Shown here: positions 1-5,799 of the stretch, one piece after another | How positions within the stretch are numbered: position 1 is the first letter of the stretch | Layout: each line of letters starts with the position of its first letter | NCBI GenBank assembly: GCA_016294985.1 | Contig: JAECRW010000024.1 | Coordinates: 1 to 15,096 of the forward strand | Direction: 5' to 3' | DNA length: 15,096 bases | DNA from: Candidatus Sifarchaeum marinoarchaea | Lineage (GTDB): Archaea > Asgardarchaeota > Sifarchaeia > Borrarchaeales > Borrarchaeaceae | Made by a program: the position numbers and the translations under genes | Notes under the pieces: generated by a model | Databases searched by the model: none | What the model saw: the letters and a program-made list of their open reading frames with translations, nothing else | Told to the model about the DNA's origin: nothing

Positions 1-857
1 TCAGTTATCATTTCTACGATTTCTATACGTCCTTCTTCAGCGGCTATCTCACTTACTAGATCTTTTGTAATTTCAGATGCTTCAGAGTTTAAAAACGCCT
101 CAACTACTTTTCCGCATAATTTAATGACGGCACGAGGATATCCTTGTGTATGATTAAAGATCTCTTCGAGAGCATCTTCTTGGAAAGGTTTAATCTCAAA
201 TCCCCCATAGTATTCTATTCGTTTTTTAATCATCTCATTTGTTTCAGCGAGACTCAATGGTTCTAATCGTAACTTTCGGGTTACCCTGTCTTCCAAAGGT
301 ATGAACATCTGGAAAAGAGATTTGGAAAAGTCTGGCAAGCCAGCTAGAAATACGACAACATTGCTTAGATCAACTAGAACGCGTACCCATTGAACATCCC
401 GTCGCTTCTTTTCCTTTACCTCTAAGCTATCAGACTCTCTTGCAATAAGTAATTGAGCCTCATCAAATAATAAGATGATACGTCTATTTACATCTCTGAG
501 GATGGACACTAATTCGTCAATGACCGTCGGTGTTCCCCGAGAGATTCCGAAAACTTTTTTGAGTTCTGTAATAATGGATTCACTTAACAAAGAAGTAATC
601 GGAGGTTCGGAAATTAAGATTGGCAAATAATCATCAGGTCTTTCACTCAGTAAATATTTTAGGTGCTCAAAGAGTTGCGTCTTACCCGTCCCATAACTAC
701 CCTCTACAATTACAAGGTTGCCTATCTTGGCCTGAGGCAGTAATGCTTCAAGGTTTTTTTGTCCAAGATAGACTTGTGGTATAATAGATGGAATAAACGG
801 AAAATCCCACCAACCTAACTCACTAAGTTTTCTAGAGTATCTATCTAAAGCTTCCAT
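1..857 (-). CDS. AAA+ ATPase, ORC/ExeA-like, partial (3' end beyond left edge)
   Basis: The frame is open from an ATG at 857 to the left edge, giving 285 visible residues and no stop, so the C-terminus is missing. A Walker A motif, GSYGTGKT, lies at residues 53-60 and a Walker B motif, IILLFDEAQ, at 127-135. The segment with GLPDF, then DRVTRKLRLEPLSLAET and later GYPRAVIKLC is the sensor/lid arrangement of Orc1/Cdc6- and ExeA/TniB-type ATPases. The N-terminus (GWWDFPFIP, then LGQKNLEALL) fits the usual lead-in of this class. In-frame ATGs also occur at 863 and 866; the ATG at 857 is preferred because AAGGA lies 8 nt upstream, and an in-frame stop precedes 866. Known for the family: ATP-driven remodelling or loading on DNA. 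The exact role (replication initiator, transposition helper, other) cannot be decided, since the end of the protein and its downstream neighbours are outside the window. Confidence 0.8.
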   Translation of the reverse strand, partial: MEALDRYSRKLSELGWWDFPFIPSIIPQVYLGQKNLEALLPQAKIGNLVIVEGSYGTGKTQLFEHLKYLLSERPDDYLPILISEPPITSLLSESIITELKKVFGISRGTPTVIDELVSILRDVNRRIILLFDEAQLLIARESDSLEVKEKKRRDVQWVRVLVDLSNVVVFLAGLPDFSKSLFQMFIPLEDRVTRKLRLEPLSLAETNEMIKKRIEYYGGFEIKPFQEDALEEIFNHTQGYPRAVIKLCGKVVEAFLNSEASEITKDLVSEIAAEEGRIEIVEMIT

Positions 858-929
858 TAACATCATCCTTCATGTTGATTCTTTGTGAGGATTCTTTGTT
901 TTAATTAATTCTTAATAGGGAACTTCGAT

Positions 930-950
930 AAACTCCATTAAAACTCCATC
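930..950. repeat. Tandem pair of AAACTCCAT repeats near the ATPase promoter
   Basis: Two copies of AAACTCCAT, starting at 930 and 941, are spaced 11 bp apart. They lie roughly 20 bp upstream of the AT-rich TATA-like segment that would serve the leftward ATPase gene. The same hexamer core recurs at the promoter of the rightward unit, which suggests one DNA-binding protein acting at both promoters. That protein is unknown. Confidence 0.6.
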
Positions 951-1286
951 ATACGTATTATTTTCTTACATCCTTAAAAAAATATCTGTTTTTGTGTAAA
1001 TGAGTATGAAAACCAATGAACATAAATTTTAACGGGCAGAAAGAAGTTTTTTTTGTTTGAAATGCCAAAAAAAAAGAGATATCATTGGGCTATATACCAA
1101 AGTAACTCCATCGTATAGTGCATTGATTCATTTTATTGATCAATGGGTGATAAATAGGATCTTTATCGTCGAAAAAACGATTAAAAGCCTTGATATCTGT
1201 TCTAAATTACAGATATTCTGTAATTTACCTGTTTTAATCTCGTTTTCATTTCTCACTTTTTCTCGCGTTTTTTTGTATGTATGTTT

Positions 1287-1347
1287 AAACTACATTTAAC
1301 TACATGGAATTATTTATATCTCCATTTGAACTACATTAAACTCCATT
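1287..1347. repeat. Phased CTMCAT repeat array upstream of the small-ORF/longin promoter
   Basis: Five plus-strand copies of CTACAT or CTCCAT start at 1290, 1300, 1320, 1331 and 1341, mostly within an AACTMCATT context. The offsets of 0, 10, 30, 41 and 51 bp are close to whole helical turns, so all copies would face the same side of the DNA. The last copy ends 14 bases before the TATA box at 1360. This looks like an operator or activator array for cooperative binding. Too short and unspaced for a CRISPR; no recognised operator matches. Confidence 0.65.
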
Positions 1348-1359
1348 TTTTTGCAAAAA

Positions 1360-1368
1360 ACTTATATA
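1360..1368 (+). promoter_or_regulatory. TATA box for the small-ORF/longin unit
   Basis: ACTTATATA follows the A-rich stretch GCAAAAAA, which would serve as a BRE. The usual archaeal distance of about 25 bases puts the transcription start near 1388-1392, giving an 80-90 nt leader that contains the 1417-1447 hairpin and the GGTGA at 1466-1470. Confidence 0.55.
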
Positions 1369-1416
1369 GTAGAATTATTCTATAAAAAAAGTAAGAAACA
1401 CAGCCCTAATTAATCG

Positions 1417-1447
1417 CGCGCGTTGATGGACCTCCATCTCGTGCGCG
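1417..1447 (+). promoter_or_regulatory. GC-rich leader hairpin
   Basis: Positions 1417-1422 (CGCGCG) pair with 1442-1447 (TGCGCG, one G-T wobble). After a small internal loop, 1425-1429 (GATGG) pair with 1434-1438 (CCATC), closing an ACCT tetraloop. In otherwise AT-rich DNA this is a marked structure. It lies between the TATA box and the GGTGA ribosome-binding site of the 49-residue ORF, so it would be part of the mRNA leader. It could affect translation or mRNA stability, or be a DNA-level protein site; its loop includes another CTCCAT. Confidence 0.5.
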
Positions 1448-1474
1448 AAAACTAATCATAAAGTTGGTGAAAGT

Positions 1475-1624
1475 ATGCAAAGATCAAAGGATCATCCGGT
1501 TATTATGTATTTGTTGAGACGTGCAAGAAGGTTACATTATAATGATGAAATAGGATTTTGTCTTTCCTTAAATCGTTTTAGAGAAATGATCTATTCAGGA
1601 GAAATTCCGATTTATCCTCATTAA
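1475..1624 (+). CDS. Small basic protein of unknown function (49 aa)
   Basis: I do not recognise this gene. The ORF runs from ATG at 1475 to TAA at 1622-1624. It has a clear GGTGA at 1466-1470, 4 nt before the ATG, and a TATA box about 110 bases upstream. The product begins MQRSKDHPVIMYLLRRARRL and is rich in Arg in its first half, with one Cys at residue 29 and no membrane segment or metal-binding pattern. It ends 21 bases before the longin-like gene and probably shares its transcript, so it may be a partner or a leader peptide. Related sequence, out of frame and degraded, lies at about 2244-2331 before the second longin-like gene, which suggests the two-gene unit was duplicated. Confidence 0.5.
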   Translation: MQRSKDHPVIMYLLRRARRLHYNDEIGFCLSLNRFREMIYSGEIPIYPH

Positions 1625-1645
1625 CTGTAAGAGATGTAATAAAAT

Positions 1646-2050
1646 ATGATTCATGAGATTTTCATTATTAAGGAAGGAGGTCAATGTCTTCTTCGAAAGT
1701 CTGTTAGCGATTCAGAGAAAATTAGGATAGATGAGGATCTTTTCTCAAGTTTTACAAGTGCTATTAGTAGTTTTGCCAGTGAACTAAAAGAAACGGTACA
1801 ATCTATTGAACTAATGCATTGCAAATTGGTATTTTTCTCTTTTGAAAAACTATTATTGATTGCAGTTAGTGAAAAATTTGACGATAATCTTGATGTACAA
1901 CGTAAATTAGCCTTACTAGCTAATGATTTCAGAAGGAAATTCAATCAATGTATAACTACATGGTCTGGAAATTTAACAGATTTTAACGGATTTGAAGAGA
2001 GGATAGTATCTCTTTTGTCACATAGTCAGGCTATATCTCATTTGTCGTGA
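1646..2050 (+). CDS. Longin-like domain protein (paralogue 1)
   Basis: This protein of 134 residues opens with the strand MIHEIFIIKEGG. A helix follows (about residues 33-48, FSSFTSAISSFASELK), then strands around residues 50-77 ending LLLIAVSEK, then a helix (RKLALLANDFRRKF), and a short C-terminal tail. That order (strands, helix, strands, helix) and the small size resemble longin/roadblock-type domains, which in archaea occur as small proteins thought to act with GTPases. The match rests on pattern, not a search. No GTPase lies nearby. There is no signal peptide or membrane segment, so it is probably cytosolic. A GAGATG precedes the ATG by 9 nt; the second paralogue has the same element. 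The likely promoter is upstream of the 49-residue ORF. Confidence 0.6.
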   Translation: MIHEIFIIKEGGQCLLRKSVSDSEKIRIDEDLFSSFTSAISSFASELKETVQSIELMHCKLVFFSFEKLLLIAVSEKFDDNLDVQRKLALLANDFRRKFNQCITTWSGNLTDFNGFEERIVSLLSHSQAISHLS

Positions 2051-2357
2051 AATTGAATATTCTCTTAGAAAGAGTAGTTATTTTTCTTTCAGTATAATTA
2101 AGTGGCTAACTTTTTTACTCTACTTTTCCCAACACAATCATTTTTTCAAAATCCAACACTCAAAACCGTTCGTCAAGTTCATTGTTAGTATTCTCTTTTT
2201 TCTAAAGAAATAACTAAATAGCTCTAATATTTAAGAGAGAAAAGAAGTAATGATTCACGAAATAATGAGATAATTTGCTATTCGAAATATTTTAAAGAAA
2301 TGACAATTATTGACAATTCCGATAGAGTGATTTATCGTTCCAACGAGATGCATTAGA
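2051..2357. other. Intergenic region between the two longin-like genes
   Basis: This AT-rich stretch of 307 bases contains several T-rich tracts just downstream of the first gene (for example 2107-2130 and 2152-2158) that could end transcription. A TATA-like TAATATTTAA lies at 2225-2234, and a degenerate copy of the small-ORF region lies at 2244-2331. No intact ORF with a ribosome-binding site was seen. Confidence 0.5.
2244..2331 (+). pseudogene. Degenerate copy of the 49-aa ORF region
   Basis: The strings GAAATGA and AATTCCGAT occur here at 2297 and 2315, as they do in the small ORF at 1583 and 1603. The distance from AATTCCGAT to the following longin-like ATG is 43 bases in both copies (1603 to 1646 and 2315 to 2358). 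The 18- versus 20-base spacing of the two strings and early stops mean the copy cannot encode the same peptide. Best read as the remnant of a duplicated two-gene unit; convergent AT-rich similarity is the alternative. Confidence 0.35.
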
Positions 2358-2759
2358 ATGATCTATGAGATATTTATCATCGAAGAAGGGGGGAAATGTC
2401 TCTTTCATTGTAGCAACTCAGAGAAAATAAGAATAGAAGAGGATCTTTTTTCAAGTTTTACAACTGCGATCCGAATTTTTGCCAATGAATTAGACGAAAT
2501 GGTGCAAACTGTCGAATTAAAGGAATACAAATTAATATTTTACTCTTTAGCTGAATTAACGCTAATTGCGGTTAGTGATAAAGAGGACGACAAATTGCGT
2601 GTTCAGCGAAAATTAGCTTTGGCAGCCAATGAATTTAGGCGAGAATTTAAAGACTTTATCTGTACAGACCCTGTAGATACAGCAGGTTTTAATGGGTTTG
2701 ATGAGAAAATAGTAGCAATTTTATTTAGTAGTCAAGAAAATGATACTCATTTTTCATGA
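2358..2759 (+). CDS. Longin-like domain protein (paralogue 2)
   Basis: This 133-residue protein aligns along its whole length with the protein at 1646-2050. Shared stretches include EIFII-EGG at the start, SEKIRI-EDLFSSFT, VQRKLAL-AN-FRR, and the FNGF motif near the C-terminus. It lacks a few residues after the second strand. The same longin/roadblock-like pattern of strands and helices is visible and the same caution applies. GAGATG lies 7 nt before the ATG. It converges on the HTH-CBS regulator 64 bases away. A tandem duplication followed by divergence explains the pair; the two could form a heterodimer, as longin and roadblock proteins often pair. Confidence 0.6.
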   Translation: MIYEIFIIEEGGKCLFHCSNSEKIRIEEDLFSSFTTAIRIFANELDEMVQTVELKEYKLIFYSLAELTLIAVSDKEDDKLRVQRKLALAANEFRREFKDFICTDPVDTAGFNGFDEKIVAILFSSQENDTHFS

Positions 2760-2823
2760 GCCTGAAAATCTACTTTGAAAAATTAGAAAATGTAGAAAAA
2801 AAACAGGAATCTAATGATCTTGT

Positions 2824-3732
2824 TTAATAATGTTCAAGAATTGTTTTTAGAAGATCTGTACGTGTAACGATACCAGTTACCCGCTCATTTCCGTCAATTA
2901 TAACAACGCGCCCCAATCCACACTCATCCATCACTCGAAGAGCCTTAACTAACGACGTTTCAGGTGGTGCAACACAGGGCTCAGTTGTAGCGCCGAGTTT
3001 TAATGCATCGGAGATATTATCAGCTAATTTATCTAGTACAATCATCTTTGCGAGGTCCATCGTAGTAAACAATCCAACGAGTTCGTCATCTCCATTAACA
3101 ATTGGAACAGCACTGATACGTTTTTCAGCGAAAATCTCTGCAGTAGCTCTTATTGGTGTATCAGGTTTGACTGATATTGGTTTTTCTGTGGCAATCTCCC
3201 CAATCGACACATCTGGGAGGGTCGCCATTTCAGAAACTTCGAGAAGAAGTTTACCAGTTGAGGGATAGAGTCCCATCACTTCACCTTTGACGAGAAGATT
3301 GGACTTGGGAGTGGGACCTATAATTATTCGCTCGCCTACCCTTATCTGGCTGACGTCTCCAGAGATTGTAATTTCAGCGGTAGATTCTGCAGGAGAAGGA
3401 ATCTTAGACAAGCCGATATCTGAAACAGATGCAGAGATCTGCTTCCCTTCCACAATAACAGGCACTTCCTCCCACTGGTCTGGCATAGGCATTCTGAACA
3501 TTTCGAAGGCTTGTACTGTAGGAATATATCCCCCTTTTGGTCCAGCAATTGATTCCACCAATTGCAACGCACGGAGGCTGATCATCATATTCCGAATCGT
3601 ACCATTAGATCTACCTGCCATTTTCGCGATAGCCTCTGATTTAATCGGTTCACTTTGATCTTTATATAAATCTAACAATGATTTCAGGATCTTTTTCTGA
3701 CTGCTTGATAACATGTCGCGCCCAACCACCAT
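2824..3732 (-). CDS. Predicted transcriptional regulator: HTH plus two CBS domains
   Basis: The 302-residue product has an N-terminal winged-helix-like region (about residues 8-72, with KSEAIAKMAGRSNGTIRNMM as recognition segment and a KGGY wing). A beta-rich middle region follows at about 90-170. Two CBS repeats follow at about 175-232 and 245-302, containing ISAVPIV-GDDELVGLFT and LGRVVIIDGNERVTGIVTRTDL. This matches the archaeal family of HTH regulators with C-terminal CBS domains (COG2524-like); CBS pairs in general bind adenine nucleotides or related ligands. It lies downstream of ftr on the same strand with a 145-base gap that holds its own TATA box and palindromes, so it probably has its own promoter. 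Regulation of the adjacent C1 genes is a guess from position. A second in-frame ATG at codon 7 (3714) is an alternative start with GGTGG upstream. Confidence 0.8.
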   Translation of the reverse strand: MVVGRDMLSSSQKKILKSLLDLYKDQSEPIKSEAIAKMAGRSNGTIRNMMISLRALQLVESIAGPKGGYIPTVQAFEMFRMPMPDQWEEVPVIVEGKQISASVSDIGLSKIPSPAESTAEITISGDVSQIRVGERIIIGPTPKSNLLVKGEVMGLYPSTGKLLLEVSEMATLPDVSIGEIATEKPISVKPDTPIRATAEIFAEKRISAVPIVNGDDELVGLFTTMDLAKMIVLDKLADNISDALKLGATTEPCVAPPETSLVKALRVMDECGLGRVVIIDGNERVTGIVTRTDLLKTILEHY

Positions 3733-3772
3733 TTGAAGATTTAGGATAATTATAATTTGTTAACTATCATAT

Positions 3773-3844
3773 TGATATATCATGACAATTATCAGAAAAC
3801 TTCACATGTCTGATTTATAAAGCTTATTGCCATGACACATGGCA
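3773..3844 (-). promoter_or_regulatory. Promoter of the HTH-CBS gene with palindromic operator candidates
   Basis: On the minus strand a TATA box, TTTATAAAT, lies at 3812-3820. Immediately upstream is a perfect inverted repeat, TGCCATG-ACA-CATGGCA (3828-3844). Downstream of the TATA box, in the predicted leader, sits a 10-bp perfect palindrome, TGATATATCA (3773-3782). A transcription start near 3790 would leave a leader of roughly 58 nt. The position of the repeat against the TATA box suggests activator or repressor control, possibly by the encoded regulator itself. Confidence 0.5.
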
Positions 3845-3877
3845 CAAAGTTCGGAAAAAGAAAAAGAAAAAATAAGG

Positions 3878-4774
3878 TCAGACTAAATCCTTCAGATGTA
3901 TCTGATATTGACCTAATTCTCCACCATAGTTCGCAGCTGTAATTTTAATAAGACCAGGTACTTTTACTGCTGCTTTAATTGCTTCAGACATTGCTTTACT
4001 AACTGCGTCAATTGTGAGCCCATTAATAACGATTTCCAATACACTTTTTGCGTTGGCTGGCAATTCAGAGTCATCAACTTTATCGATCAATGTAGGGCAA
4101 AACTTGTGGTTAGTTGAGGCCTTCATGAATTTTGAATACTTCATTGAGCCAACTTTTGATCCACTTCTGCAAATCCCCCCTGGAAACGGTGTAACTGCGA
4201 AATCAACTGCATTAATCGCCTTAATTGCTGCCTCAGTTGCCTGCAATGTTTTTTCTGGATCATCACCGATGAGCAAGAGATTTCCTCCTGCTACACCCTT
4301 TTTTGCGCCGAATTCACTGTCAATTAGAAATTCGCCCTCCATTACGGGGATTTTCCATAGTGTTCTGCCGTACATTTCGACTTTTTCTTCGAAACCATCA
4401 CCAAAGTATCGCAAATTTGCACCAGTTTTAAAGAGCTCGTCGTATTCGTCCATAGCGCAGAATGCAGCGGTGGTAGGACACGTTAAGACACATTGTCCTA
4501 TCCTCATCAGTAATTGCTTGGCAAGTTTTTTCTTCTTTGTATGGGCTATTTGAATGATGACTCCAGGTCTCCCATCAATGGTATCTTCTGGAGGGACAAT
4601 CTTTTCAATTGCAGCCTCTGCTGGGCTCATTATTATAGAAGTCCCAAAGCCTGTAGCAGTTCTTGCTGCTGTTAATGCCCATTCTTGATTTACTGCGGTT
4701 ATTAAAACTCGAGAAATCCACATTTTAAAGCCTTCAGCGAAGGTATCTTCAATTTCCACATTTTCAAGTTGCAT
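3878..4774 (-). CDS. ftr: Formylmethanofuran:tetrahydromethanopterin formyltransferase
   Basis: Ftr reversibly moves the formyl group between formylmethanofuran and N5 of H4MPT in the cytosol, the second step of the archaeal C1 branch. The 298-residue length equals that of known Ftr proteins. The N-terminus (VEIEDTFAEGF, then RVLITA) is typical. So are the motifs RPGVIIQI, QCVLTCPTTAAFCAMD (residues about 93-108), AVTPFPGGICRSGSKVGS and NHKFCPTL. The start is supported by AGGAG 8 nt upstream. It is transcribed divergently from fwdC and mch, which encode the steps on either side of it, and a TATA box at about 4852-4860 drives it. No missing motif was noticed. The HTH-CBS gene follows downstream. 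Confidence 0.97.
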   Translation of the reverse strand: MQLENVEIEDTFAEGFKMWISRVLITAVNQEWALTAARTATGFGTSIIMSPAEAAIEKIVPPEDTIDGRPGVIIQIAHTKKKKLAKQLLMRIGQCVLTCPTTAAFCAMDEYDELFKTGANLRYFGDGFEEKVEMYGRTLWKIPVMEGEFLIDSEFGAKKGVAGGNLLLIGDDPEKTLQATEAAIKAINAVDFAVTPFPGGICRSGSKVGSMKYSKFMKASTNHKFCPTLIDKVDDSELPANAKSVLEIVINGLTIDAVSKAMSEAIKAAVKVPGLIKITAANYGGELGQYQIHLKDLV

Positions 4775-4968
4775 AATCTATCGCTCCTAAGTAGTAGTTA
4801 CAGGAAACGTCTTGTAAGATTTAACAAACTCACTCAGACGTTAACACTTTTAAGTATAAAGGTGGTGAAATTGTTTCATTATCGTTAAAGCAAAGAGAAT
4901 TATTTGTTATGAGTAGCTTATATAACAATTACCTCACTCTTATGTAATATCTCTATGAGGTGAGTTTT
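4775..4968. promoter_or_regulatory. Divergent ftr / fwdC-mch promoter region
   Basis: The leftward promoter for ftr has TTTATACTT (4852-4860, minus strand). The rightward promoter for fwdC has TTATATAA at 4918-4925, about 22 bases before the predicted transcription start and about 45 before the ATG. The fwdC ribosome-binding site is GAGGTGA at 4957-4963. An ACCTCA at 4931-4936 is the complement of TGAGGT at 4956-4961. AACGTC at 4806-4811 is likewise mirrored by GACGTT at 4837-4842 within the ftr leader. Shared control of the two C1 units is likely from the arrangement. Confidence 0.6.
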
Positions 4969-5790
4969 ATGGCGAAAGAAGTTACATTAATACTTAAGCA
5001 AGAAATTGTTGGAGCATCTTTAGAAGCTGAAGTCATTTCACCAGATGTTTTCGCGGGAAAAACTGTAGAAGATATAAAGGGACTGAAATTATGGAAGGGA
5101 AACAAACAAGTAACTATTGAAGACTATTTCGAAATTTCAGGTGAACTTGGAGATACTGCAAAGGAAACAAAAATCATCTTAAAAGGCGACTTATCCAAAA
5201 TCAAGCACATTGGAGAGGGAATGACTGCTGGAGAAATTCTAATCAAAGGAAATGCAGGAATGCATACTGCAGCTAAGATGAAGGGAGGCAAAATTACAGT
5301 AGAAGGTAATGTCGATGATTGGACTGGGGTTGAAATGAAAGGAGGCGCCCTAACTATCTTTGGCAATGCACGAAACTATTTAGGGGCAGCATATAGAGGA
5401 GCGTCGGTTGGAATGCAAGGTGGCACAATCGAATTAGAAGGTGATTGTGGAACAGAAGCTGGTGAATGGATGAAAAAGGGTACAATTACGATTAAAGGAA
5501 AAGTAGGATCCTTTGCAGGCATACATATGCAAGGTGGACTGATTATTTTGCATAATTCTGTAGCAGAACGAGTTGGCGCAGAAATGAAAAAGGGTAAGAT
5601 TATCATTCATGGAAAGGTTGAAGAACTATTACCTTCATTTAAATTTGATGGTGAGGTAGTATCGGCTGTTATCGATGAAGAAAAGGAAATTGAGGGGCCA
5701 TTCCTAAAATTTATTGGAGATATAGCAGAAAAGGGCAAAGGGGAGATCTATTTAAATAAGGAAGCAAATAGTCATCTAATTAATGCGTAG
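4969..5790 (+). CDS. fwdC: Formylmethanofuran dehydrogenase subunit C
   Basis: FwdC (also FmdC) is a structural subunit of the tungsten/molybdenum formylmethanofuran dehydrogenase, which reduces CO2 to formylmethanofuran or runs in reverse. The 273-residue protein carries the right-handed beta-helix repeats of this family between about residues 67 and 217: repeated G-x-M-x-G-G-x-I units such as AKMKGGKITVEG, VEMKGGALTIFG, VGMQGGTIELEG and IHMQGGLIILHN. This domain is homologous to the C-terminal domain of glutamate synthase large subunit, the main alternative, but length and context favour FwdC. The start is placed at the ATG 5 nt after GAGGTGA; an in-frame GTG at 4960 lies inside that ribosome-binding site. 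mch starts 9 bases after its stop, so they share an operon. Confidence 0.93.
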   Translation: MAKEVTLILKQEIVGASLEAEVISPDVFAGKTVEDIKGLKLWKGNKQVTIEDYFEISGELGDTAKETKIILKGDLSKIKHIGEGMTAGEILIKGNAGMHTAAKMKGGKITVEGNVDDWTGVEMKGGALTIFGNARNYLGAAYRGASVGMQGGTIELEGDCGTEAGEWMKKGTITIKGKVGSFAGIHMQGGLIILHNSVAERVGAEMKKGKIIIHGKVEELLPSFKFDGEVVSAVIDEEKEIEGPFLKFIGDIAEKGKGEIYLNKEANSHLINA

Positions 5791-5799
5791 GTGATGTTA

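Larger units (their letters stand above)
858..1474. other. AT-rich intergenic region with repeats and divergent promoters
   Basis: About 600 bases without a convincing gene separate the divergent ATPase gene and the small-ORF/longin unit. The stretch is strongly AT-rich. It holds at least eight copies of CTCCAT or CTACAT on the plus strand, starting at 933, 944, 1106, 1290, 1300, 1320, 1331 and 1341. It also holds a TATA box for the rightward unit at 1360-1368, an AT-rich TATA-like segment at about 900-915 for the leftward ATPase, and a GC-rich hairpin at 1417-1447. The only long open frame, 1057-1299 on the plus strand, lacks a ribosome-binding site, begins at TTG and runs into the repeats, so it is not called. 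Seen: the repeats and AT-richness. Inferred: an operator array, or possibly a replication origin given the neighbouring AAA+ gene. Confidence 0.7.

Noticed and set aside
1057..1299. Open frame of 80 codons on the plus strand in the AT-rich spacer
   Set aside because: It begins at TTG without a ribosome-binding site, has random-looking composition and runs into the repeat array.
1287..1347. Repeat array as a CRISPR
   Set aside because: Units are only about 10 bp with no spacers of CRISPR length, and no cas gene is present.
3287..3658. Plus-strand frame opposite the HTH-CBS gene
   Set aside because: It is antisense to a gene with clear CBS motifs and has no promoter or family match.
4014..4553. 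Long plus-strand frame of 179 codons opposite ftr
   Set aside because: Entirely antisense to the well-conserved ftr; the openness follows from ftr codon use.
4960..4968. GTG start for fwdC nine bases upstream
   Set aside because: The GTG is part of the GAGGTGA ribosome-binding site of the ATG at 4969. The same reasoning moves mch to 5800 and the nuclease gene to 9251.
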